A DNA stretch of 64,000 nucleotides from Deltaproteobacteria bacterium HGW-Deltaproteobacteria-2 (lineage in GTDB: Bacteria; Desulfobacterota; Syntrophia; Syntrophales; Smithellaceae), in contig PHBC01000006.1 in NCBI GenBank assembly GCA_002840505.1, positions 1 to 64,000 on the forward strand, in the 5' to 3' direction. Each line of letters opens with the position of its first letter. Within the stretch, counting starts at the first letter, position 1. The position numbers were made by a program, and so were the translations under genes. Positions 36,204-44,211 of this stretch are shown in pieces. Under the pieces are notes generated by a model. That model made no database searches, had not been told where the DNA came from, and worked only from the letters and a program-made list of their open reading frames with translations.

Positions 36204-37238
36204 ATGAAAGCGGCAATCTTAGAGAAGATATCCAGTTTAGAAGAAAACAAACAACCTTTGAAAATGGTTGAATTGCCTAAGCCTGTGGTTGGGGCGGAAG
36301 AAATTCTGGTAAAAGTATCTGCCTGCGGCATTTGTCACACGGAATTGGATGAGATCGAAGGAAGAACTCGTCCATCGAAGCTACCAATCATTCCAGGGCA
36401 TCAAGTAGTCGGCACGGTTGCCCAAAGAGGTAATCTGGCAAGAAAATTTGATATTGGCGCCAGAGTTGGAATAGGTTGGATTAACTATGCTTGCGGTCAG
36501 TGCCCGGCATGTATTTCCGAAAATGAAAATCTTTGCTCTGATTTCAGGGCAACCGGCAGAGATGTCCACGGCGGTTATGCCCAATATTTGGCGATCGCGG
36601 AGGATTTTGCTTTCGCTATTCCGGCTGTTTTTTCCGATGTTCAGGCAGCTCCGCTATTGTGTGCCGGAGCTATAGGGTATCGGTCGCTACGTTTGGCTAA
36701 TTTAGCCGATGGACAACGGTTGGGACTGGCTGGCTTTGGCGCGTCCGCTCATCTGGTATTGAAGATGGTTCGTTACCGCTACCCTCACACGAAAATATTC
36801 GTTTTTGCCCGTAATAAAGATGAACAGACTTTTGCCCGTGATCTGGGTGCTGTTTGGGCGGGGGATATAAGTGCCCAATCACCTAAAAAACTTAATGCCA
36901 TTATCGATACGACGCCTGTGTGGAAAACGATTATAGACACTTTGAAAAATCTGGAACCGGCCGGGAGATTAGTCATTAACGCTATCCGTAAAGAAGACAG
37001 AGACAAGAATCATCTTATGCAACTGGATTATGGTGATCATCTATGGCTGGAAAAAGAAATAAAAAGCGTAGCCAATGTGACACGCCAGGATATCGAAGAA
37101 TTCTTAACTCTGGCTGCTCTGATACCAATAATACCGGAAGTGGAAGAATATCCGCTTAACGAAGCCAATCGTGCTCTTGTCGAAATAAAAGAAGGCAAAA
37201 TCCGCGGTGCTAAAGTTTTGAGAATAAATGGCCACTGA
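36204..37238 (+). CDS. Zinc-dependent alcohol dehydrogenase
   Basis: A 344-residue medium-chain dehydrogenase. Catalytic zinc ligands are in SACGICHTELDEIEG and IIPGHQVVG, structural zinc cysteines are in CGQCPACISENENLC, and the Rossmann fold is at GLAGFGASAHLVLKMV. It resembles AdhP/YjgB-type enzymes whose alcohol is unknown. It lies 61 bases after the aldolase gene and 72 before nnrD, possibly in one operon. Confidence 0.88.
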   Translation: MKAAILEKISSLEENKQPLKMVELPKPVVGAEEILVKVSACGICHTELDEIEGRTRPSKLPIIPGHQVVGTVAQRGNLARKFDIGARVGIGWINYACGQCPACISENENLCSDFRATGRDVHGGYAQYLAIAEDFAFAIPAVFSDVQAAPLLCAGAIGYRSLRLANLADGQRLGLAGFGASAHLVLKMVRYRYPHTKIFVFARNKDEQTFARDLGAVWAGDISAQSPKKLNAIIDTTPVWKTIIDTLKNLEPAGRLVINAIRKEDRDKNHLMQLDYGDHLWLEKEIKSVANVTRQDIEEFLTLAALIPIIPEVEEYPLNEANRALVEIKEGKIRGAKVLRINGH

Positions 37239-37261
37239 ACCAGTGCATATTTAATTAAGAA

Positions 37262-37280
37262 AACCCCGGCTTCGGCCGGA
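37262..37280 (+). other. TTCG-loop hairpin before nnrD
   Basis: CCGGC-TTCG-GCCGG is a very stable stem-loop between the alcohol dehydrogenase and nnrD. There is no T-run after it, so it is more likely an mRNA processing or stability structure than a terminator. Confidence 0.45.
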
Positions 37281-37310
37281 GGATGTTATACTATTTGCGG
37301 GGAACCGATT

Positions 37311-38879
37311 ATGAAGATAACCAGTGTTGACGAAATGCGTTTTATGGATCGTTACGCCATAGAGAAGCTAAATATCGCCGAAGAAATTCTCATGGAAAAT
37401 GCAGGTATGGCAGCGGTGCATGTATTGAAAGATAAAATCGGCATACAAGACAAAAAATATGTTATCTTTTGCGGTTCCGGTAATAACGGTGGTGACGGAC
37501 TGGTAATTGCCCGCCTGCTTAATTCCCATGGCGGCTGCGTAAAAGTCTTTTTAATTGGCGATGTCAGTAAGTATCAGGGAGCAGCTAAGACAAACTTCTC
37601 TATAATTGCGCAACTACCTATAGAAGTAATTAGACTGGAAAGTGCCGCGGCAGCCAAAAAAGAAGTTGCCCATTGTGATGCGGTTATTGATGCCATTTTC
37701 GGTACGGGTCTTGATCGATCGATTAGCGGCCTGGCGGAAGAAGTGATTACACTGATTAACAAAAGTAAAAAGAAAGTTTTATCTCTCGATATTCCCTCCG
37801 GTATTAACGGCAATACCGGCGAAGTAATGGGAATAGCTATCAGAGCTGATTATACCGTTACTTTCGGTTTGCCCAAAATCGGCAACATGTTTTATCCGGG
37901 TTATGGGCTTGGCGGGGAATTGTTTGTCAGTTACATTTCTTTTCCACCATCGCTAACTGAAGATAACAAGTTAAAAGTTGCAACCAATGATTATGTAGCT
38001 CTTCCTCAGCGATCTGTCGAAGCTTATAAAGGTTCAATGGGAGATGTTCTCTTTATTGCGGGAGCGGCTAACTATTACGGAGCTCCTTATTTCGCGGCCA
38101 TGTCCTTTTTAAAATCAGGTGGCGGTTACGCTCGCCTTGCCGCGCCCCGATCAGTTGTTCCTGTTGTGGCGAAGCGGGGTAGAGAAATGGTCTATTTACC
38201 GCAGGAAGAGACAGAAACGCGCAGCATTGCCCTGAAAAATAAAAAAACTTTGCTTGATGTTGCGGCAAAAGTTGATATGGTCGTCATTGGTCCGGGTCTT
38301 TCCCTACAAGAAGAAACAGTAAAGCTTGTCAGGGAATTGACAGAGAAAATAAAAGTGCCGTTACTCATCGATGGCGATGGTCTTACGGCGATTGCGGAAA
38401 ATCCCGGAATATTGCGCAACCGTAAAGCAGCGACAATCCTGACGCCGCACATGGGCGAAATGGCGCGGCTCACCGGTTGCTCAGCAGCCCAAATCAATAG
38501 TGATAAGGTTACATTTCTGCGGGAAACTGCAGCAAGACTCAAAGCAACGATTGTTTTGAAAGGTGCGCATTCGCTGATTGGCAAACCAGATAGCAATGTT
38601 TATATCAATTTGAGCGGTAACGCCGGTATGGCAACAGCCGGTTCGGGCGATGTTCTTACCGGCTGTATTGCGGCAATGTATGGCATGGGATTAAAACCTG
38701 ATGAGGCGGTGCGCAAGGGAGTATTTCTTCACGGCTATGCCGGGGATCTGGCTGCGGCAAAAAAAGGCGTCGACGGCATCACGGCAACGGATATCATGGA
38801 ATTCCTGCCGAAAGCGCTGAAGCATGACCGCGAAGAAATTATTGAGGCGAAATATTATAATCCACCGGTAATATTTTAG
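37311..38879 (+). CDS. nnrD: Bifunctional NAD(P)HX epimerase/dehydratase
   Basis: A 522-residue fusion that repairs hydrated NAD(P)H. The epimerase domain (about 1-215) has MENAGMAAV, FCGSGNNGGDGLVIARLL and DIPSGINGNTGE. The ADP-dependent dehydratase domain (about 225-510) has YKGSMGDVLFIAGAANYYGA, LTPHMGEMARLTG and GNAGMATAGSGDVLTGCIA. Length and order match the usual bacterial fusion. Confidence 0.94.
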   Translation: MKITSVDEMRFMDRYAIEKLNIAEEILMENAGMAAVHVLKDKIGIQDKKYVIFCGSGNNGGDGLVIARLLNSHGGCVKVFLIGDVSKYQGAAKTNFSIIAQLPIEVIRLESAAAAKKEVAHCDAVIDAIFGTGLDRSISGLAEEVITLINKSKKKVLSLDIPSGINGNTGEVMGIAIRADYTVTFGLPKIGNMFYPGYGLGGELFVSYISFPPSLTEDNKLKVATNDYVALPQRSVEAYKGSMGDVLFIAGAANYYGAPYFAAMSFLKSGGGYARLAAPRSVVPVVAKRGREMVYLPQEETETRSIALKNKKTLLDVAAKVDMVVIGPGLSLQEETVKLVRELTEKIKVPLLIDGDGLTAIAENPGILRNRKAATILTPHMGEMARLTGCSAAQINSDKVTFLRETAARLKATIVLKGAHSLIGKPDSNVYINLSGNAGMATAGSGDVLTGCIAAMYGMGLKPDEAVRKGVFLHGYAGDLAAAKKGVDGITATDIMEFLPKALKHDREEIIEAKYYNPPVIF

Positions 38880-39041
38880 AGACGTAGTATTCTACATTCC
38901 GCTCTTGTGTATATCCCGAGGGGAAAGAGATGTCGTTGGATGACAAATTTCATTAATTGTTGTGATTTGGATTGATTTGTGGCTAATGGTAATGTATAGT
39001 TTGTCATAAATCTAATTAAAATAAAAAACAGGAGGTAGTCA

Positions 39042-39311
39042 ATGAACAAAGCTCAATTGATCGATGAAGTGGCAAAAGTTACCTGTACTAAGAAAGAAGC
39101 CGAACAGGCACTAGACGCAACATTTGCGGCAATCCAGAAAGCACTTAAGAAAGGCGCTACTGTTACGCTTGTTGGTTTTGGTACATTTCGTGTAAGTAAG
39201 AGAAAAGCCCGCACAGGCAGGAATCCCCAGACGGGAGCGGCCATTAAGATTGCCGCAAAGAAGGTTCCTGTATTTAAAGCAGGGAAAGGTCTGAAAGACG
39301 CGGTAAAGTAG
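39042..39311 (+). CDS. HU-family DNA-binding protein
   Basis: An 89-residue HU. The dimer helices ([20 protein letters not shown]) and the DNA-binding arm [20 protein letters not shown] are complete. AGGAGG precedes the ATG. It is monocistronic, ending in a clear terminator. Confidence 0.96.
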   Translation: MNKAQLIDEVAKVTCTKKEAEQALDATFAAIQKALKKGATVTLVGFGTFRVSKRKARTGRNPQTGAAIKIAAKKVPVFKAGKGLKDAVK

Positions 39312-39321
39312 ATCGGCAATT

Positions 39322-39380
39322 AAACATATCCGGATATGTTTAAAAAGCCGTCTCTGTGTTTGGAGAGGCGGCTTTTTTAT
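39322..39380 (+). terminator. Terminator of the HU gene, preceded by a perfect palindrome
   Basis: AAAAAGCCGTCTCTG pairs with GAGAGGCGGCTTTTTT (stem with one G-T pair) and ends in a T-run, a good intrinsic terminator. Directly before it, 39322-39341 is a perfect 20-base palindrome centred on TCCGGA. Confidence 0.85.
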
Positions 39381-39752
39381 TTTAATCGGTATAACACGGT
39401 TGACCGTATTACGATTAAGACCAGTTTTAAAAGTAACTTTTATGAGTGTCCAAATCGGGAGAAAAATACATGACTAAATCTCTGAATTTGGCCTCGGACA
39501 ATCTTGAACGTTTCAGGTGCTTTTTACTTATTGTCATGATAACTTTTTATAACTTTAGCTGATGCTTAACTAGTCTAGAGTCTTGAATAATCCGACTACT
39601 TTAGTTCTCTTAGTTTTAGCAAGTTACATAGGGCTTTTTAGGGGACATTAATGACTAATTATTGTTCCTTGGAGGTAGCTACACCAAATATAATTATAAG
39701 GTTTGAGTTGGTATATAAATAAAAACATTATAAAAAGTTATAATCTATTGGT
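39381..39752. other. Non-coding stretch before the sigma-54 ligase unit
   Basis: About 370 bases without a credible gene. It would have to contain any upstream activator site for the promoter at 39753; I saw no convincing palindromic enhancer. Confidence 0.5.
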
Positions 39753-39768
39753 TGGCACTATCCTTGCT
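39753..39768 (+). promoter_or_regulatory. Consensus sigma-54 promoter of the second ligase
   Basis: TGGCACTATCCTTGCT matches the -24 TGGCAC and -12 TTGCT boxes with GG-N10-GC spacing. Only the purine after TGGCAC is replaced by T. It predicts a start near 39780 and a leader of about 75 bases before the ATG at 39856. Confidence 0.82.
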
Positions 39769-39855
39769 AGTAAAATGAGGTTGCATAGAGTTGTTGATAA
39801 AGATTCGATTAAATATTTGTTCACTGTAAATATCAATGAAGAAGGGAGATTTAGT

Positions 39856-41418
39856 ATGAGTCAGGTGTGGAATATTGGATACATAACGAGACAACAGGCC
39901 AGTTTAATACCGAATAACAAAGCTTTCATTTTTGAAGATGAGCCTATCACATTTAAAGAATTGAATGAACGTTCTAATAAAATGGCCAATTACTTACAGA
40001 GCACAGGAGTCAAAAAAGGCGATAGAATAGCCGTTTACCTTCAAAACTGTCCCGAGTTTATTTACTTATTCTTTGCCGTAGCCAAACTTGGTCTTATTAT
40101 TGTTCCTCTGAACCTGAGGTTGGTAGGCCGTGAGCTTGAATACCAACTAAACAACAGCGGGTCCCGTATGCTTTTTTTCCATGCCAAATTTATCGACAAT
40201 GTAACCAAAATTAAAAATAATATTCAGGTGGACGAGGACAAATATATCTGGCTGCCCGGCAGTGATAAAGATGCTCCTGATTGTCCCGATTGGGCCGTTC
40301 GTCTCCACGATCACTTTGATAATTTTTCCACAAATGAACCGGTTCTGGAGGAGTATGTATTTATGGACGACCCGTTGGGTATTATCTACACGTCGGGAGT
40401 TACCGGAGCTCCCAAGGGTGCGGTCGTAAGTCATAATCAGTCTTATTTTAAGGTCTTAAGTTTAACCGGTGTAGCGGCTCATGGCATTGTATTTCTTTCG
40501 CAACTGCCGCTATTCCACTCCGGCGGCCTTTTTATCAGTTTATTATCCTGCGTTGGCCGCGGTATGACGATGATCTTGAGAGAAAAATTTGATCCGGAGC
40601 GTTTTTGTCTTGATATTGAACAATACAAGGCAAATGTAGTTTTTGCCCTGACCACGATGTGGCGTCTTATTCTGGATTCGGGCATGTTGGACAAAGTCGA
40701 TCGCAGCAGCGTTTTTATGTCTATCGGAGGCGGTGAAAGAACGCCCAAGGTTCTATTGGATAAATTAAAAGAAAAAGGAATTAAAGTGGGTGTAGGTTAC
40801 GGACAGACCGAGAATTCGGCCATGACGGTTCTTTCATACGAAGAACTTCAACTCAAACCCGCTTCTGTCGGCAAACCCAGGGAATGGAGCGACATGTGGA
40901 TTGAAGATGCGGATGGCAATAAACTGCCTCCGGGTGAAATTGGCGAAATAGTGGCTATTGGTCCGAAAGTGATGAGCGGATATTGGAATATGCCTGAGGC
41001 AACGGCAAAAGCCATTGTCAACGGTGTGCTCCATACCGGAGATCTAGGTTATATGGACGCAGAAGGGTATTTCTACATTGCGGACAGGGCCAAGGACATG
41101 TATCGGAGCGGAGGCGAGAACGTCTATCCTGCTGAGATAGAGAAGGTTCTCTACGACTACCCGAGAATCAAACATGTTGCCATAATCGGTATAGCTGATG
41201 ACAAATGGGGTGAAACGGGCAAAGCCTTTGTCGTGAGTGAAGACGGAAAACCAATAACTAAGGAGGAAATTCACGCATTTCTCCAGGATAAAGTCAGCAA
41301 GTACAAATATCCATCCCATGTTGAAATGATAGATGAAATGCCCATGACAGCGACCGGCAAAATAATGAAGGTCGCTTTGAAGCAGAAGCATGGAGTTCGC
41401 CTGGATAAGGTGGATTAA
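39856..41418 (+). CDS. AMP-forming acyl-CoA ligase, fatty/aryl acid type
   Basis: A 520-residue ANL enzyme. Motifs are YTSGVTGAPKGAVVSH, VGVGYGQTENSA, LHTGDLGYMDAEGYFYIADR, SGGENVYPAEIE and the complete catalytic-lysine motif TATGKIMKVALK. It activates a carboxylic acid to its CoA ester; chain or ring substrate is not readable. The ATG at 39856 has GGGAG upstream. An in-frame TTG at 39703 lies before the sigma-54 promoter and is therefore ruled out. The sigma-54 promoter ties this single-gene unit to the catabolic operon at 6262-13568, perhaps under the same activator. Confidence 0.9.
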   Translation: MSQVWNIGYITRQQASLIPNNKAFIFEDEPITFKELNERSNKMANYLQSTGVKKGDRIAVYLQNCPEFIYLFFAVAKLGLIIVPLNLRLVGRELEYQLNNSGSRMLFFHAKFIDNVTKIKNNIQVDEDKYIWLPGSDKDAPDCPDWAVRLHDHFDNFSTNEPVLEEYVFMDDPLGIIYTSGVTGAPKGAVVSHNQSYFKVLSLTGVAAHGIVFLSQLPLFHSGGLFISLLSCVGRGMTMILREKFDPERFCLDIEQYKANVVFALTTMWRLILDSGMLDKVDRSSVFMSIGGGERTPKVLLDKLKEKGIKVGVGYGQTENSAMTVLSYEELQLKPASVGKPREWSDMWIEDADGNKLPPGEIGEIVAIGPKVMSGYWNMPEATAKAIVNGVLHTGDLGYMDAEGYFYIADRAKDMYRSGGENVYPAEIEKVLYDYPRIKHVAIIGIADDKWGETGKAFVVSEDGKPITKEEIHAFLQDKVSKYKYPSHVEMIDEMPMTATGKIMKVALKQKHGVRLDKVD

Positions 41419-41478
41419 GCATATAGAGATAATCGGGATATATTTGAAAAAATCAGAAGACAACTATTTTGTTTACAC

Positions 41479-41520
41479 AGGCTGCGGAAGGTGATTCATC
41501 TTTCGCAGCCTTGTTTTTTG
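41479..41520 (+). terminator. Terminator after the second ligase gene
   Basis: AGGCTGCGGAA pairs with TTTCGCAGCCT around GTGATTCATC, followed by TTGTTTTTTG. It separates the ligase from the convergent DUF362 gene. Confidence 0.82.
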
Positions 41521-41581
41521 ATCAGGAACCTGACGATCTGTTAGAAACAGCAGCTTTTCCTGATCCCCCGCTTTAATCCGG

Positions 41582-42616
41582 CTAATCATTTATAGAGTTC
41601 ATAAATCCAATTTCCCGGGCGTAGGAAAACTGACGTTGCCAGGGGATACCTTGATGAACTTTCTCAAAAACATCCGGCCCTATCATCTTCAGGGATTCCG
41701 CATCCACTTCCACAGGATTATAGCCGCCGATAAAACCGGAATCCTCGCTGATGACGGGATGTTTACCCGGCAGACAGTCACATTCTACCGTAATATTAAG
41801 CAGGGCATTGATGACAATGCTTTTCTCCTGAATCTTCTTCCAGACGGCTGCCGCTGTTTCGACGAGCTTTTCCTGAAAAACCGTCATATCCGAATTCCAG
41901 AATATTTTTAGAGCCATTTCCGGGCACATGGCAATGCACTGAGCACAGCCAATGCATTTTTGTAAATCATATTCGGGATAATCTGGTTCAGAAAGACTGG
42001 CTGCTTTTGTCGGGCAGATGTTGACGCAAACACTGCATCTGGTGCATTTCTTTTTATTCAGAACAGGATGATAATCGGAATGCATACGCTGTTTCTGCGC
42101 GCGCGATGCAAATCCCATGGAAATGTTTTTGATGGCGCCACCAAACAGAGAAACCATATGTCCTTTGAAATGGGAAAAGATAACAAAACCCTGTGTCTTG
42201 TCAAAGACAGACGCTACCTGGACGGTTTTAAAATGTTTATAATCTGCCGGGATGGAAACGATATTTCTTCCATCAATGCCATCGGCGATAATGATCGGAC
42301 ATCCGAGAAAATCAGCCGTGTAACCGTGGTTGGCCGCTGTATTCAGGGAATCTTCGGCGGTGCGCCGGCCGCCGGAATAAAGCACTGTTGTATCAAAAAC
42401 AAAGGGTTTAGCTCCCTGTGCGGTAAGCCAGCCGGCTATTTCTTTGGCATAGTCAGGAGGCAGATAGCCTTTGTTGCCCCGCTCGCCCCAATGGAGCTTG
42501 ATTCCGACGCTGTCACCGGAAATAAAAGGTGTCCGGAATTGTTCTAAAAGTTGTCGTAGAACTGCGACGTATGGTTTTTCTGTACCTGTCACGGTTTCAA
42601 AGAAAAAATCAGTCAT
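41582..42616 (-). CDS. DUF362 protein with two [4Fe-4S] ferredoxin motifs
   Basis: A 344-residue protein. The first two thirds are the DUF362 domain (IKLHWGERGNKGYLPPDYAK, FSHFKGHMVSLFGGAIKNIS). CTRCSVCVNICPTKA and CIGCAQCIAMCPEMA bind two 4Fe-4S clusters near residues 195-235. Such proteins are frequent in anaerobes, and their reaction is unknown. It converges with the ligase gene. Start ATG at 42616. Confidence 0.85.
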   Translation of the reverse strand: MTDFFFETVTGTEKPYVAVLRQLLEQFRTPFISGDSVGIKLHWGERGNKGYLPPDYAKEIAGWLTAQGAKPFVFDTTVLYSGGRRTAEDSLNTAANHGYTADFLGCPIIIADGIDGRNIVSIPADYKHFKTVQVASVFDKTQGFVIFSHFKGHMVSLFGGAIKNISMGFASRAQKQRMHSDYHPVLNKKKCTRCSVCVNICPTKAASLSEPDYPEYDLQKCIGCAQCIAMCPEMALKIFWNSDMTVFQEKLVETAAAVWKKIQEKSIVINALLNITVECDCLPGKHPVISEDSGFIGGYNPVEVDAESLKMIGPDVFEKVHQGIPWQRQFSYAREIGFMNSIND

Positions 42617-42891
42617 TATAAAACCTCATACTATTTTTCGGATAAATGTCTTCTTTACGATATAAGCAAATTTAGATTTATATTATTTCTTTAGATATCA
42701 GATCTCAAAATCTGATATCTAATTGTTTTATTATAAATCTTTTTCTTCTTGTTTGCACGAAAGAAAAATCCAATTGTAAATATGACAAGGTAAATGATGA
42801 GGTACCGCGGGAATGCATCATGTAGATTTACAGGCAAGAGAAAGCAAGGGGATGACTTTTTTAGATGGGTAAAGAAGATCAAACTTTACAG

Positions 42892-43790
42892 TTATAAATC
42901 TCGGGAGAGGATATATTCGGCAACCGTGTTTAAGTGATCTTTTTCAGGACAGTCGTTGAAAATACTAAGTTGTGATTTGGCTTCGCTGATATATCTGGAC
43001 GCAATTTGAAGGGAAGAATCAATTCCTTTATATTTTTTAATTAATCTGAGAATTTCCCGCACCGCCTTTTGTGAGCCTTTTTTGCCGGTTATTATTTCTT
43101 TGATTTTGCTTTTCTCTTCCTGCGTGCTTTGTTGGAGGGCGAATATTAGCGGCAGGGTTATTTTGCCTTCTTCCAGATCTTTGCCGATGGACTTGCCGAA
43201 TTTCTTTTCTTTGGCCATATAATCCAGAGTGTCATCCGTAATTTGAAAAGCCATGCCGATGTTCCTGCCGAATAGCTTCAGAGCATCTATTTTTTCATTT
43301 GAAGCTTCACCAAGAATCGCTCCCGCCGCGCAGGCTGCAGAAATCAGAACGGCCGTTTTCTTTTCGACAATGCTGAAATATTCATCCCGGGTCAGGTTGA
43401 CATCACCGCATTTGATGAGCTGAAATACTTCGCCTTCGGACATAATGGTCGTGACTTCAGACATCAGTTTCAAAATGGCTATATTTTCAATGGATGTCAT
43501 CAAAATGAAAGACTTGGAATAAAGAAAGTCGCCGACCAGGACGCTCGCGGCGTTTCCCCAGATGATATTGGCCGAACCGCGGCCATCGGAAAGCGGCTCT
43601 CATTACGGCAACCGCAAAGACCGGAACTAATCAAAAGCAGAAGAGGCCGGAATCTTTTGCCTCCGCTGTCTATTAAATGGTGCGAGACTTCGGGAATTAA
43701 TTTAATTTCGGAAGTCGCATTATTATTGATACATTTTTCGACCTTTTGGAGGTCGTTTTTATATGCGGAAAAAACATCCTGAATGAGCAT
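42892..43790 (-). pseudogene. Disrupted polyprenyl diphosphate synthase (IspB-like)
   Basis: The gene reads correctly from the ATG at 43790 through HHLIDSGGKRFRPLLLL to about 43603. It then changes frame, resuming with GSANIIWGNAASVLVGDFLYS and continuing to a stop at 42892, including the second Asp-rich motif FQITDDTLDY. Compared with the E. coli IspB order, about 25 residues are absent at the break, namely the helix containing the first DDxxD motif that binds the allylic substrate through Mg2+. The correct frame has TAA and TGA just before it resumes. Without that motif the product could not work. This is either a genuine pseudogene or an assembly error in an otherwise essential gene. Confidence 0.8.
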
Positions 43791-44211
43791 TTATAACCGT
43801 ACCTTAATTAATTTTCCATTGCCGGACTTGATCCGGCAATCCAGTTCTTTTTTTGTCAAATCGAGTCCCGCATACGCGGGCATTCGAGACTGTGTCACAA
43901 TGCTTTTTAATGTCATTTCGACCGTAGGGAGAAATCTTTCCGTATAATGACATCAATATTTTAAGCTTCTTCGCCTGCACCTGGAATGACATCTATTCTA
44001 ATTACTACACAGTCTCATTTGCCGGGGTTCCCTGCGAGATAAACTCCGGCCGGTATCCATTTTATATTCCTCTAATTACGTAGCACCATACTAAATTATT
44101 TAACAGAGAACTATAGTGCTGTTATTCTATTCTTACCATGGATCAATAAAAGAGTGAAACGATTCCTGTCTGATCGTTTCCATTTTCGTTTTTTGCCGCT
44201 TTACTGACGTG
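43791..44211. repeat. Intergenic region made of dispersed palindromic repeats
   Basis: No gene. It contains TTGCCGGACTTGATCCGGCAA (43817-43837), CCCGCATACGCGGGC, GTCATTTCGACCGTAGGGAG followed by AAATCTTTC, and GGAATGACATC. ATAAACTCCGGCCGG (44039-44053) recurs at 48882. The units resemble those at 19060 and 28667. Confidence 0.7.

Noticed and set aside
37262-37280. TTCG hairpin as a terminator of the alcohol dehydrogenase
   Set aside because: There is no T-run after the stem, and the next gene follows closely on the same strand.
39703-39855. N-terminal extension of the second ligase from a TTG at 39703
   Set aside because: A consensus sigma-54 promoter lies at 39753-39768, downstream of that codon, and the ATG at 39856 has a proper ribosome site.
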